From Arthrobacter koreensis (GTDB taxonomy: Bacteria; Actinomycetota; Actinomycetes; Actinomycetales; Micrococcaceae), in NCBI RefSeq assembly GCF_009193255.1, contig NZ_WACG01000001.1, positions 806,001 to 870,000 on the forward strand: a stretch of DNA of 64,000 nucleotides, read 5' to 3'. Shown piece after piece: positions 25,093 to 33,912 of this stretch. A model generated the notes under the pieces. It made no database searches and was not told where the DNA came from. It saw only the letters and a program-made list of their open reading frames with translations. Numbering within the stretch: position 1 is the first letter of the stretch; each line of letters begins with the position of its first letter. A program made the position numbers and the translations under genes.

Positions 25093-26298
25093 TCAGGGCC
25101 GGGGACGCAGCAGCCGGCGCAGGTCAACCTTGGGATCAGCCAACGCGGCAGCGTCCACAGGCTTGCCCAGCGCAATCAGCCGCCGCGCGGCACGCATGGA
25201 GTTCCCGGCGTCTATTCCGGCTGCGCCGGCGAGCGTTCCATCCTCAGAGACGCGGAACACCATGTACCCCGGGCCGGGAAGTCCGCGCTCCACACTGGAA
25301 CCGCTCCGGGTCATCGATCCCACTGCCTCGGCATGAATGCCATAACGGTCGGTCCAGAACCACGGCACGGCGGCTTCCGGGGGTTCCTGCCCCAGGATTC
25401 CGGCCGCGGCAGCCTGCCCGGACCGCACGGCTGCGTCCCAGTGCTCCGCTCGCCGCTCGAGGTGTCCGCCGCTCCGGAGGCGGACGGCGTCGCCCGCTGC
25501 GTAAGCACGGGGATGGCTGGTGCGCCCGGCGGAGTCCACCACAATTCCGTCATCAACCTCCAGACCTGCAGCTTCAGCGAGCGCAGTGTCCGGGACCATT
25601 CCCACCGCGGCCAGCACGGTATCCGCGGCCACCGCGGATCCGTCTTCCAGCAGCACAGCCAGCCCGGCGCCGTCGGGCACTACGTCCACAGGCAGGGCGG
25701 TAAGGGTTTCAACCCCGTTCCGGGCATGAAGTGAATGGAGGTAAGCGGCAGCTTCCGGCCCCATGGCCGGAACCAGCGGTACGGGCACAGGGTCAATGAG
25801 TACGACGGCGGTGCCGGCCGCGGCGGCCGTGGCCGCGACTTCAGCTCCGATGAGTCCGGCCCCTATGATGGCGAGGCGTTTTCCGGCACCCAGACGGCCG
25901 CGGAGGGCATCGGCATCTGCGCGCGTCCGCAGGGCATGGAGGAATTCCGCGCCGGGGACGGGCAACGTCCGTGCGGTGCCGCCGGTGGCCAGCAGCACAG
26001 CGTCGGCCTGGATCTCCTCCCCGCCGGCCAATACTACGGTTCCGGAATCCGGGTGCAGCTGCACGGCCGTCCCGGATACCACTTCCACGGCATTGGCTTG
26101 GTACCAGGAATCCTCGGCCAGGGCGGTGGCGGATCCGCCGGCCAGGTAGGCCTTGCTGAGCGGCGGACGGTCATAGGGCAGGCCGTCCGGATCGAGGAGC
26201 TGGATGCGTCCGGGGAAACCGCGCCGGCGTAGTTCGGCGGCAGCACTGAAGCCCGCCGGACCGGCCCCGATGATGGCTGCGGAGCGGGGCTGGGACAT
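25093..26298 (-). CDS. FAD-dependent ferredoxin reductase
   Basis: A 401-residue pyridine nucleotide-disulfide type flavoprotein of the class that feeds Rieske oxygenases and P450s. FAD loop IIGAGPAGFSAAAELRRRG near the N-terminus, NAD loop LAIIGAGLIGAEVAAT in the middle, and the FAD/C-terminal block YAAGDAVRL. Start is 3 bases after the stop of the Rieske ferredoxin gene, so the two should form one electron-transfer chain (NAD(P)H to reductase to ferredoxin). No terminal oxygenase lies next to them. Confidence 0.88.
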   Translation of the reverse strand: MSQPRSAAIIGAGPAGFSAAAELRRRGFPGRIQLLDPDGLPYDRPPLSKAYLAGGSATALAEDSWYQANAVEVVSGTAVQLHPDSGTVVLAGGEEIQADAVLLATGGTARTLPVPGAEFLHALRTRADADALRGRLGAGKRLAIIGAGLIGAEVAATAAAAGTAVVLIDPVPVPLVPAMGPEAAAYLHSLHARNGVETLTALPVDVVPDGAGLAVLLEDGSAVAADTVLAAVGMVPDTALAEAAGLEVDDGIVVDSAGRTSHPRAYAAGDAVRLRSGGHLERRAEHWDAAVRSGQAAAAGILGQEPPEAAVPWFWTDRYGIHAEAVGSMTRSGSSVERGLPGPGYMVFRVSEDGTLAGAAGIDAGNSMRAARRLIALGKPVDAAALADPKVDLRRLLRPRP

Positions 26299-26301
26299 CC
26301 C

Positions 26302-26646
26302 CTAGGACCCGGCGGGGGCGACGCCCGGGTAGAGGATCACGTCCCCGTCCACGACCTCCACGCGGTGGGCAACGGCATTCACAGTGGCGGGAAGGCACAG
26401 GGCCTCACCGGTCTTGAGGCAGAAGCGCGCCGAGTGGACCGGGCACTCAACCTCGCCGTCTTCGATCCACCCTTCAGCCAGGGATGCTTCCTCATGCGTG
26501 CAGGTGTCATTGAGGGCGTAGAACCCGCCGTCGTCGCTGTGGAAGACAGCTATGTCGTCCGCTGTTCCGGTGGTGGTGGAGTCAACCGTGATGGCTTCGC
26601 CCTCATCGATGTCATCTGCTGCAGCTACGCGAATACCTTCACTCAT
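26302..26646 (-). CDS. Rieske [2Fe-2S] ferredoxin
   Basis: A 114-residue Rieske protein of the BphF/NirD type. Cluster ligands are the Cys and His of CTHEEASLAEG and of CPVHSARFC. Residues before it (GGFYALNDTC) complete the domain. An in-frame GTG lies 9 bases upstream at 26655; the ATG at 26646 (MSEGIRVAAAD) matches the family better. Expected partner is the reductase gene that follows after 3 bases. Confidence 0.9.
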   Translation of the reverse strand: MSEGIRVAAADDIDEGEAITVDSTTTGTADDIAVFHSDDGGFYALNDTCTHEEASLAEGWIEDGEVECPVHSARFCLKTGEALCLPATVNAVAHRVEVVDGDVILYPGVAPAGS

Positions 26647-26691
26647 GGCATCCACGTTACCGCGAGCCCAGCGCCCGAACTGAGCCGGCGC

Positions 26692-27135
26692 CTAGGCACC
26701 GGCGGACCCTGCGGCTCCGTACTGGCGCTGTCCCTCCAGCTCGGAGATTAGTGAGATGAGCTCCTGGCGCAGTGCCGGCCGGAGTTCAGCCGTAAGGCTC
26801 TGGTCTTCCAGGCTGATTGCCTCTCCCAGCGCTTCGCGGCCGTACTCGGAAATGTGCACTGCACGCTTGGGCGCCTCGGCGCCGTCGCCCACTTCGTAGA
26901 CGAGCCCCTGCGAGCGCATGCTCACCAGGGTGGTACCCAGTGTCTGCGCGGTCACCCGGAGCCTGCGTGCCAGTTCCGCCCGGCGCATCGGCCCAAAGTC
27001 CCGCAGGACCTTCAGAGCCGTGACCCGCTCCTGGGTCAGCCCCATGGCCCGCAGCCGGTTATCCATCTCCCGGCGCAGCATCCGGGCTGCCGTAGACAGC
27101 AGCCGGACCGCTTCCCAATCCCCCTCGTTCTGCAT
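26692..27135 (-). CDS. MarR-family transcriptional regulator
   Basis: A 147-residue winged-helix protein. The helix-turn-helix lies around RRAELARRLRVTAQTLGTTL, with the wing region GDGAEAPKRAVHISEYGREA. It sits 45 bases upstream of the Rieske/reductase pair on the same strand, so control of that pair is plausible. The ligand is unknown. Confidence 0.85.
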   Translation of the reverse strand: MQNEGDWEAVRLLSTAARMLRREMDNRLRAMGLTQERVTALKVLRDFGPMRRAELARRLRVTAQTLGTTLVSMRSQGLVYEVGDGAEAPKRAVHISEYGREALGEAISLEDQSLTAELRPALRQELISLISELEGQRQYGAAGSAGA

Positions 27136-27236
27136 ACCTCGGTTCCCCCTGAGTTAGCTGTGGCTGGTTTCCGATTTCCTCAGTGTACTTACTATCCAAA
27201 CCGAAGCAGGGGGGTGGCTGTCAAGCTCGGCCGCCC

Positions 27237-27872
27237 TCAGGCCCCGGCATAGTCCTCGAATCGCGCCACGCACCCGGGCGCGCCGGAAATCCGCACCTGC
27301 GCGGCCGTTCGCCTTCCCATGGCATGCAGCGCCAGCTCGGTCACCGGGCCGGTGATGGTCACTGCCGGCTCGCCTTTGCGCACCGTGACCTGCTCTCCGC
27401 CGGGAACCTGCAGCACCACCCCCACGGGGCTGCGCCGGTACCCCAGGCGGGCCATCAGCGGCAGCCTGCGGCGCAGTTCGCGCAGCTCGCCCTCCGGCAG
27501 TTCCCGGGGTTCCGCATGACCGGTTCCGCGGCGGATGTCTTCGTGGTGCACGAAAAACTCGAGGAGGTTGGCGGTGTCGCCGCCCCACCGCATTGGCGAG
27601 AAACCCCGGCTGCCGGCGGCGAACCGGTCAACGAGCTGCCGGTAACCGGTTTCCGTCGCGGCCTGGGCCACCAGCGGGTCCAGGCTGTGCTCCTGCCCCG
27701 GTTTGTCCCTCCGGACCACATCCCCTGCCATCGCCCACGGCCGTTCCTCCCGCACTATCAGGTGAGCGAGCAGCCTGCTCACGTTCCAGCCGTCGCAGAG
27801 CGTGGGTGCGTGCGGGTCAGCGGCGTGCAAAGTGCGGACCATGGCCTCGCGTTCGGTTTCCATCCATGCCAT
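27237..27872 (-). CDS. TIGR03085-type DinB/mycothiol maleylpyruvate isomerase-like protein
   Basis: A 211-residue protein of the DinB-like four-helix fold found in actinobacteria. Typical segments are LCDGWNVSRLLAHLIVREER near the N-terminus and LLEFFVHHEDIRRGTG in the middle; these His residues are candidates for the metal site of the fold. Family members related to mycothiol-dependent maleylpyruvate isomerase use a metal and sometimes mycothiol; the reaction here is unknown. The ATG at 27872 has TAGGG upstream; a second ATG lies 9 bases downstream. Confidence 0.8.
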   Translation of the reverse strand: MAWMETEREAMVRTLHAADPHAPTLCDGWNVSRLLAHLIVREERPWAMAGDVVRRDKPGQEHSLDPLVAQAATETGYRQLVDRFAAGSRGFSPMRWGGDTANLLEFFVHHEDIRRGTGHAEPRELPEGELRELRRRLPLMARLGYRRSPVGVVLQVPGGEQVTVRKGEPAVTITGPVTELALHAMGRRTAAQVRISGAPGCVARFEDYAGA

Positions 27873-27931
27873 GCCCGGTACCCTACATGGCCGCCGTCCC
27901 GGCACCTGCAAAAGGGCGGTGTCGTGGATTG

Positions 27932-27980
27932 CCTACTGGCCGGCACCGGTTCTCCGGCTACCCCTTTACCGGCCAGTAGG
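27932..27980. promoter_or_regulatory. Paired operator-like elements upstream of the VLCAD-like gene
   Basis: Twelve-base arms CCTACTGGCCGG (27932-27943) and CCGGCCAGTAGG (27969-27980) are exact reverse complements 25 bases apart. Each arm overlaps its own near-dyad of the form TACYGGCCRGTA (27934-27945 and 27967-27978), whose centres are 33 bp apart, about three helical turns. This fits two dimers of a TetR-like regulator of fatty-acid genes better than a terminator. Confidence 0.5.
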
Positions 27981-28058
27981 AACGCGTAGCATGGCTGGCA
28001 CAGCCAGCGGAGGCTGCATGGGGAGCGGCCCTGATCAGTTCAGAACTAGGGGAAAACC

Positions 28059-30038
28059 ATGAGTTCAACTAATCTGCAGGATGCCCAAAACACCGGCGAG
28101 GATGATTCGGTCCGCCGGCTCCGGGAACGCAAGGTCAGCGAAAAGGACGCCCGCGACGTCGCAGAGGCGTCCCGTATCACCGACGAGCAGCGGCCCAGCT
28201 TCGCCAAGGGCATCTACCTGGGCGACTTCGATCTTTCCCTCATCCGCCCGCATCCCGCGCCGTCGCCCGGCGAAACAGCCCGTTCGGAGAAGTTCCTGGC
28301 GGACCTGACGGAGTATTGCGCCACCATGGACGGCCAGCTGATCGAGCGCACCGGGGTGATCCCGGACGAGTATCTGGCGGGCCTGGCCGAGCTGGGAGTC
28401 TTCGGCCTGAAGATTCCGCAGGAATACGGTGGCCTGGGACTCTCCCTGCTCTACTACGGCCGAGCCCTGATGATCCTGGGTACGGTCCATCCCAGCCTGG
28501 GCGCCCTCGTCTCGGCAGACCTCTCGATCGGCGTCCCTGAGCCCGTGAAGGTCTTCGGCAGTGAAGAGCAGCGACGGGAGTACCTGCCGCGCTGCGCCGC
28601 CGGGGCAATCACGGCCTTCCTCCTCACCGAACCGGATGTCGGATCGGACCCGGCCCGCATGCGCACCACGGCCGTTCCCACTGAAGACGGCAGCGAATAC
28701 GTACTGGACGGCGTGAAGCTCTGGACCACCAACGGCGTCATCGCCGAACTGGTGGTGGTGATGGCCGCTGTTCCTCCGCACGACGGCCAGAAGGGCGGGA
28801 TCAGTGCATTCATCGTGGAGATGGATTCGCCGGGGATCAGCGTCGAGAACCGTAATAACTTCATGGGCCTGCGGGGCATCGAGAACGGCGTGACCCGGCT
28901 GCAGGGCGTCCGGGTTCCGGCGGCAAACCGGGTGGGCAGCGAAGGCCAGGGCCTCAAGATCGCATTGACCACCCTGAACACCGGGCGGCTTTCAATTCCG
29001 GCCATGTGCGCAGCCGGCGGCAAGTGGTCGCTGAAGATCGCCAGGGGGTGGTCGAACGCCCGTGAACAGTGGGGCCGCCCGATCGGCCGGCACGAGGCGG
29101 TGGGAAAGAAGCTGGCGTTCATCGCGGCCACCACCTTCGCCCTGGAGTCCGTCTTTGAACTCTCCGCGGAGATGGCCGACGCCGGAACCAAGGACATCCG
29201 GATCGAGGCTGCACTGGCCAAGCTGTGGGCGAGCGAAATGGCCTACGACATTGCCGATGAGCTGGTCCAGGTCCGCGGCGGGCGCGGGTTCGAGACTGCT
29301 GCATCGCTGGCTGCCCGCGGGGAGCGGGCGGTCGCCGCGGAGCAGCAGCTGCGGGACCTGCGGATCAACCGGGTCTTCGAGGGGTCCACGGAAATCATGC
29401 ACCTGCTCATCGCCCGCGAAGCCGTGGATTCGCACCTCAAGGCTGCCGGGGACCTCGCGGTGGCCGACGCACCGCTGTCCAGCAAGGTGAGGGCCGGCGC
29501 GAAGGCCAGCGGCTTCTACGGTAAGTGGCTGCCCACCCTTGCGGTGGGCAGCGGCAACGTCCCGACGTCGTACGCCGAGTTCGGGCCACTGGCCAAGCAC
29601 CTGCGCTACGCCGAGCGCGCTTCCCGGAAGCTGGCACGCTCCACCTTCTACGGCATGGCCCGCTGGCAGGCCGGGCTTGAGCACCACCAGGCGTTCCTGG
29701 GCCGGATCGTGGACATCGGCGCGGAGCTGTTCGCCATGTCCGCGTCCTGCATGAAGGCAGAAACCATCCGGCGGCGGGATGCCTCCGAAGGCGCCGGAGC
29801 GTACGAGCTGGCCGACGCTTTCTGCGCCCAGTCGCGGGTGCGGGTGGATGCCCTCTTTGCCGAGCTGTGGAGCAACTCGGATGCCGAGGACCACAGGCTT
29901 TCAAAGAAGGTCCTGGACGGCCGGTACACCTGGCTGGAGAAGGGCGTGCTGGACCAGTCGGAGGGAACCGGCCCGTGGATCTCCCCCACGGCGTCCGACG
30001 GCGAACCCAAGGAGAACCTGCACCGCAAGTACCGCTGA
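28059..30038 (+). CDS. Acyl-CoA dehydrogenase, VLCAD/ACAD9-like
   Basis: A 659-residue enzyme, longer than the usual 380-400 because of an N-terminal extension of about 55 residues and a C-terminal helical domain of about 170, as in very-long-chain and ACAD9 types. The core has FGLKIPQEYGGLGLSLLYYG, the FAD/substrate block AFLLTEPDVGSDPARMRTTA, LWTTNGVIAEL and the late VFEGSTEIMHLLIAREAV, in which Glu is at the usual general-base position. It should oxidise a long-chain acyl-CoA to the 2-enoyl-CoA. AGGGGAAAACC precedes the ATG. It has no operon partner. Confidence 0.9.
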   Translation: MSSTNLQDAQNTGEDDSVRRLRERKVSEKDARDVAEASRITDEQRPSFAKGIYLGDFDLSLIRPHPAPSPGETARSEKFLADLTEYCATMDGQLIERTGVIPDEYLAGLAELGVFGLKIPQEYGGLGLSLLYYGRALMILGTVHPSLGALVSADLSIGVPEPVKVFGSEEQRREYLPRCAAGAITAFLLTEPDVGSDPARMRTTAVPTEDGSEYVLDGVKLWTTNGVIAELVVVMAAVPPHDGQKGGISAFIVEMDSPGISVENRNNFMGLRGIENGVTRLQGVRVPAANRVGSEGQGLKIALTTLNTGRLSIPAMCAAGGKWSLKIARGWSNAREQWGRPIGRHEAVGKKLAFIAATTFALESVFELSAEMADAGTKDIRIEAALAKLWASEMAYDIADELVQVRGGRGFETAASLAARGERAVAAEQQLRDLRINRVFEGSTEIMHLLIAREAVDSHLKAAGDLAVADAPLSSKVRAGAKASGFYGKWLPTLAVGSGNVPTSYAEFGPLAKHLRYAERASRKLARSTFYGMARWQAGLEHHQAFLGRIVDIGAELFAMSASCMKAETIRRRDASEGAGAYELADAFCAQSRVRVDALFAELWSNSDAEDHRLSKKVLDGRYTWLEKGVLDQSEGTGPWISPTASDGEPKENLHRKYR

Positions 30039-30092
30039 GCGGAGCGCCTGCCCCGGAACCGTGCCCGGGGCAGACGTGCGCGGCTGGCCGTT

Positions 30093-31352
30093 TTAGCGGC
30101 TTGAGTCGCGCGGTGCTCCGATTCCGGGGTCTATCTGGAAGGGTCCGGATGCCGAGGGCCGCACGTCGAAGTCGAAGATCGACGTCGGAATGTAGACGGT
30201 GGAGCAGGAGTTGGGAATGTCGACGACGCCGGAGAGCCTGCCCTCGATCGGCGCGGCACCCAGCAGCAGGTACGCCTGTTCCGGGCTGTAGCCGAACTTG
30301 GTCAGGTAATCGATCGCGTGCAGGCAGGCCCGCTGGTAGGACAGGTGCGAGTCGAGGTAGCGCTGCTCGCCGTCGAGCGTCACCGACGTTCCGGAGAACG
30401 CGATCCATTCGCTGAACTGCGGGTCCACGTTGCCGGGCATGAAAATGGCGTTCTGCTGCACTCCGTACGTGTCCATGCCGTCCTTGATGATGTCCACGCG
30501 CAGGTCGATAAAGCCGCCCATCTCGATGGCACCGCAGAAGGTTATCTCACCGTCTCCCTGGGAGAAGTGCAGGTCCCCCACGGAGAGATTGGCGCCGTCC
30601 ACAAACACCGGATAGAAGATCCTCGAGCCCTTGGAGAGGTTCTTGATGTCCTGGTTGCCGCCGTTCTCCCGCGGGGGCGCGGTGCGCGCCGCTTCGCCGC
30701 CCACGCGTGCCCAGTCCTCCCGCGGCAGCCCGCCGAGAACGGCATGTTCGGCTTCCGGCGGCAGGGCCAGCGGCGGCACCCGGTGCGGGTCCGTGGCGAT
30801 GAGGTCCCCCTCGCGCTTGTTCCACTTGGCCAGCAGCGCCGCGGACGGCGCCGTTCCCATCAGGCCGGGGTGGATCAGCCCGGTAAAGGAGACGCCGGGG
30901 ACGTGGCGCGAGGTGGCCGTCTGGCCGTTGAAGTCCCAAATAGCCTTATAGGCGTCCGGGAACTGGTCCGTGAGGAAGCCGCCGCCGTTTTCCTTGGCGA
31001 AAATGCCGGTGTAGCCCCAGCCCTGTCCCGCCAGCGGGCCTGAATCCTCCTGCGGAATAGGCCCCACGTCCAGGATGTCCACTATCAGCAGGTCACCGGG
31101 TTTGGCGCCCTCCACTGCGAAGGGTCCGCTGAGCTTGTGCACGGTCAGCAGCGGGGCGTTGAGGATGTCCTCGGCGGAATCATCGTTGACAATCGCGCCG
31201 TCAAACCATTCCCGGCAGTCCACCCGGAAGGATTCGCCCGGTTTTACCACGGCGACCGGAGGGATCTCCGGGTGCCACCGGTTATGTCCCAGCTTTTCCT
31301 GGTCTTCGAATTTTCTGGCCGAGTCGAGTGGAAACAGGTTTTTTGGCACCAT
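30093..31352 (-). CDS. fmdA: Formamidase/acetamidase family enzyme
   Basis: A 419-residue protein matching FmdA/acetamidase: VKPGESFRVDCREWFDGAI, KPGDLLIVDILDVGPI, VSFTGLIHPGLMGTAPS and GDLHFSQGDGEITFCGAIEM. It hydrolyses formamide to formate and ammonia. It follows the zinc-ribbon gene fmdB by 19 bases, as in Methylophilus. The start is uncertain: AAGGAGG ends only 1 base before the ATG at 31352 and 4 bases before an in-frame GTG at 31349, so GTG may be used. A long in-frame extension upstream is not coding in appearance. Confidence 0.9.
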   Translation of the reverse strand: MVPKNLFPLDSARKFEDQEKLGHNRWHPEIPPVAVVKPGESFRVDCREWFDGAIVNDDSAEDILNAPLLTVHKLSGPFAVEGAKPGDLLIVDILDVGPIPQEDSGPLAGQGWGYTGIFAKENGGGFLTDQFPDAYKAIWDFNGQTATSRHVPGVSFTGLIHPGLMGTAPSAALLAKWNKREGDLIATDPHRVPPLALPPEAEHAVLGGLPREDWARVGGEAARTAPPRENGGNQDIKNLSKGSRIFYPVFVDGANLSVGDLHFSQGDGEITFCGAIEMGGFIDLRVDIIKDGMDTYGVQQNAIFMPGNVDPQFSEWIAFSGTSVTLDGEQRYLDSHLSYQRACLHAIDYLTKFGYSPEQAYLLLGAAPIEGRLSGVVDIPNSCSTVYIPTSIFDFDVRPSASGPFQIDPGIGAPRDSSR

Positions 31353-31371
31353 TCCTCCTTGTGGACATTCT

Positions 31372-31656
31372 TTAATCGGGGCGGGGAAGCTTCCGGTGGA
31401 GCGGATTCCGGGTAATCCCGGAAGACGGGAGCCGCCCGCCCGGGGAGGAAACCACGGCAGGAACAGACGCGCTGCGGGCCGTACTCTCGATGAGTTGATA
31501 GGCGCTGGAGGACGCGCGTGACAGGTTAGGGGCGGTGAATCTCCGTGGTGCCGGGGCCCCGCAGTCCGGGCATGGTTCCGCATCCCGGACGCTGCCCATG
31601 GGTGACTGGACCTCAAAGACCGAGCAGTCCATGCACCGGTACGCGTACAGCGGCAT
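31372..31656 (-). CDS. fmdB: FmdB-family zinc-ribbon protein
   Basis: A 94-residue protein with the FmdB zinc ribbon: MPLYAYRCMDC at the start, Cys8/Cys11 and Cys29/Cys32 (PCPDCGAP). The rest is a low-complexity tail. FmdB was described as a positive regulator of formamidase expression. The ATG has GAGAGGTGA 4 bases upstream and fmdA follows after 19 bases. A perfect 15-bp palindrome lies 55 bases upstream of the start. Confidence 0.88.
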   Translation of the reverse strand: MPLYAYRCMDCSVFEVQSPMGSVRDAEPCPDCGAPAPRRFTAPNLSRASSSAYQLIESTARSASVPAVVSSPGGRLPSSGITRNPLHRKLPRPD

Positions 31657-31710
31657 TAGTCACCTCTCTGCGGGCATTTCTTCCGGGCCCGGTTCCGTTT
31701 ACGGATACAT

Positions 31711-31725
31711 TCCAGAAATTCTGGA
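31711..31725. promoter_or_regulatory. Candidate operator upstream of fmdBA
   Basis: TCCAGAAATTCTGGA is a perfect odd palindrome (7-base arms) in the intergenic region between fmdB and the divergent SDR gene. No regulator gene adjoins it. Confidence 0.4.
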
Positions 31726-31936
31726 CCCCGGGCCTGAATAGTTTCCGAAAAACCAAACGGCGATTGTTTCACACCCTAATGACGGCTCCTCATAAAGGTC
31801 AATGGTTCGTGCTGCCCGGCACTTTTGCCGAGTGCTGCGGTGGAACCTGGACGAGCCTTGACACCTCCCGGAGGCCGGCGCAGACTCAGGCCCTCCGGCA
31901 GCCGAGTCCGGACGGCGAACAGCGAAGGGGATGCCC

Positions 31937-32722
31937 GTGAGTACCTATCCGGCACCGGCAGCAGGCGGTCCTGGCCGCCTGGCGGGGAGGAGGGCAGTAG
32001 TCACCGCGTCCAGCCGCGGTATTGGGCTGGCCATAGCGCACCGTCTTGTGGACGAAGGTGCCCGCGTGCTGATCACCGGCAGGGACGCGGCTGCGCTTGG
32101 CGAAGCAGCTGCGGGATTCCCGGAGGGAACGGTGCTGGCCGTCTCCGGCAACGCGTCGGATCCGCTGCACCAGCGGGGCGTGCTGGACGCGGCGGCCGAC
32201 GGGCTGGGAGGCCTCGACATCCTCGTGAACTGTGCCGGGACCAACCCCGTCTACGGTCCGCTGCTGGACCTGGATCTGGACGCGGCGCGGAAGATCCTGG
32301 AGACGAACCTGCTTACCACCCTGGCCTGGGTGCAGGCAGCCTGCCGCCATCCGGCCGCCGGATTTCTCGGCGGCGGAGCGTCGGTGGTGAACCTCTCCTC
32401 GGTGAGCGCGCGGACTGCGGCGAGGGGGATCGCGTTCTATGGCATCAGCAAGGCCGCATTGGAGCACCTCACCCGGTCCCTCGCCGTCGAGCTGGCACCG
32501 GCGGTGCGCGTGAATGCGCTGGCACCCGCCGTCGTCCGGACGCGCTTCTCCCAGGCCCTCTATGAGGGGCGTGAGGAGAAGGCTGCGGCCGCCTATCCGC
32601 TTGAACGGCTGGGCACCCCGGAGGACGTCGCGGCGGGAGCAGCGTTCCTGGCTTCCGACGACGCGGCGTGGATCACGGGCCAGGTGCTGACGCTCGACGG
32701 CGGACTGCTGGGCGGCGGTTAG
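31937..32722 (+). CDS. Short-chain dehydrogenase/reductase (SDR)
   Basis: A classical SDR of 261 residues from GTG 31937. It has SRGIGLAIAHRLVDEG (cofactor loop written TASSRGIG in place of the common TGxxxGIG), ILVNCAGTNPVYGP, the Ser of NLSSVSART and YGISK (Tyr-x-x-x-Lys). It closely resembles the SDR at 52500-53282 (shared blocks GTPEDVA and TGQVLTLDGGLL). GAAGGGG ends 6 bases before the GTG but touches an ATG at 31931, so I prefer the GTG. The substrate is unknown. Confidence 0.85.
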   Translation: MSTYPAPAAGGPGRLAGRRAVVTASSRGIGLAIAHRLVDEGARVLITGRDAAALGEAAAGFPEGTVLAVSGNASDPLHQRGVLDAAADGLGGLDILVNCAGTNPVYGPLLDLDLDAARKILETNLLTTLAWVQAACRHPAAGFLGGGASVVNLSSVSARTAARGIAFYGISKAALEHLTRSLAVELAPAVRVNALAPAVVRTRFSQALYEGREEKAAAAYPLERLGTPEDVAAGAAFLASDDAAWITGQVLTLDGGLLGGG

Positions 32723-32740
32723 CCTTCCCGCGGCAGCCGG

Positions 32741-33778
32741 TTACGGGACGATGACGGCGCGGCCCAGCAGCTGGTTGTTCTTCAGCTTCTCGTACGCAGA
32801 CGGTGCATCATCGAGCGAGAAGACCTCGGTGTGCACCCGGATGTTTCCGCTCCGGGCGAGGTCCAGGACTTCGAACAGCTCGGAGCGCGAACCCCAGTAC
32901 GGTGAGCGCACGGAGACGTCCCACGCCGCTCCGGAGACCAGCCCCATCTTCAGGTTTCCGGCGCCGGCGCCCAGGAGCACATGGTCGCCCTGGTGGCGCA
33001 CCATTGCCTGGCCCAGGTCCAGGGTGGCCTGGTTGGCTACGAAGTCGAAGACGGCGTCTACACCCAGGCCGTTGGTCAGATCGCTGACCATGGTCGCGGC
33101 GCCGGCCTCGGACGGGAAGGTGTACTGCGCGCCGACGTCGCTGGCCAGGTTCAGTTTTGCCTCGTCGATGTCCAGCGCAACCACCGTGGCGCTGGTAAGT
33201 GCCCGCAGGATCTGGATGGCCACGTGGCCAAGCCCGCCAACGCCAATCACAACCGCCGTGGCCCCTGAGTGCAGCTTCTCCAGGGATCCCTTAATCCCGT
33301 GGTACGGAGTAAGGCCGGCGTCGGTGAGGGAAACATTCCTGACCGGATCCAGGTCCCCCAGCGGCACGAGGTGCCGGGCACTGTCCACAATCATGTATTC
33401 CGCCATGGAGCCCGGTGCACCCAGCCCGGGAGGAGTGATGCCGTACGTGCCCGCGTTCCGGCAGTAGTTTTCCCGGCCGGAGGAGCATTCGTAGCAGAGG
33501 CCGCATCCCCACGGTCCGTAGACGGCCATTGACTGGCCCTCCTCGATGTACTTCACCCCCTCGCCGATCTTGTCCACGATCCCTGCACCCTCATGGCCGA
33601 GGGTCAGCGGCAGCCCGTAGACATACTCGCTTTCAGGGAGGGACATGATGTATTCGTCGGAGTGGCACACTCCGGCGGCCGTGACCTTGAGCCGCACCTG
33701 TCCCGGCCCGGGCTCCGGGGTGTCGATTTCCACTACTTCGGGGGCTTGGCCAATGCTGCGGTATTGAAGGGCCTTCAT
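32741..33778 (-). CDS. Zinc-dependent alcohol dehydrogenase (MDR family)
   Basis: A 345-residue medium-chain dehydrogenase. Catalytic zinc ligands are Cys38 and His62 (GVCHSDEY, LGHEGAG); the structural zinc Cys set is 92, 95, 98 and 106 (WGCGLCYECSSG...NYC). The NAD fold has VIGVGGLGHVAIQ, with Asp-Ile-Asp after it (VALDIDEAKL), which favours NAD over NADP. AGGAG lies 8 bases before the ATG at 33778. It converges on the SDR gene with 18 bp between stops. The substrate is not determined. Confidence 0.88.
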   Translation of the reverse strand: MKALQYRSIGQAPEVVEIDTPEPGPGQVRLKVTAAGVCHSDEYIMSLPESEYVYGLPLTLGHEGAGIVDKIGEGVKYIEEGQSMAVYGPWGCGLCYECSSGRENYCRNAGTYGITPPGLGAPGSMAEYMIVDSARHLVPLGDLDPVRNVSLTDAGLTPYHGIKGSLEKLHSGATAVVIGVGGLGHVAIQILRALTSATVVALDIDEAKLNLASDVGAQYTFPSEAGAATMVSDLTNGLGVDAVFDFVANQATLDLGQAMVRHQGDHVLLGAGAGNLKMGLVSGAAWDVSVRSPYWGSRSELFEVLDLARSGNIRVHTEVFSLDDAPSAYEKLKNNQLLGRAVIVP

Positions 33779-33912
33779 GGCATGCTCCTGTCTCCGCACC
33801 GGCAGATCCTGCCCGCACGGGTGGATGGATTTGCCCTTTCATCGTTGCACCGTTGGGCTGATTACACAGCCCCGCAGCGCAGCGCACGGCGGCCCGGAGG
33901 CCACCTTAGGGG

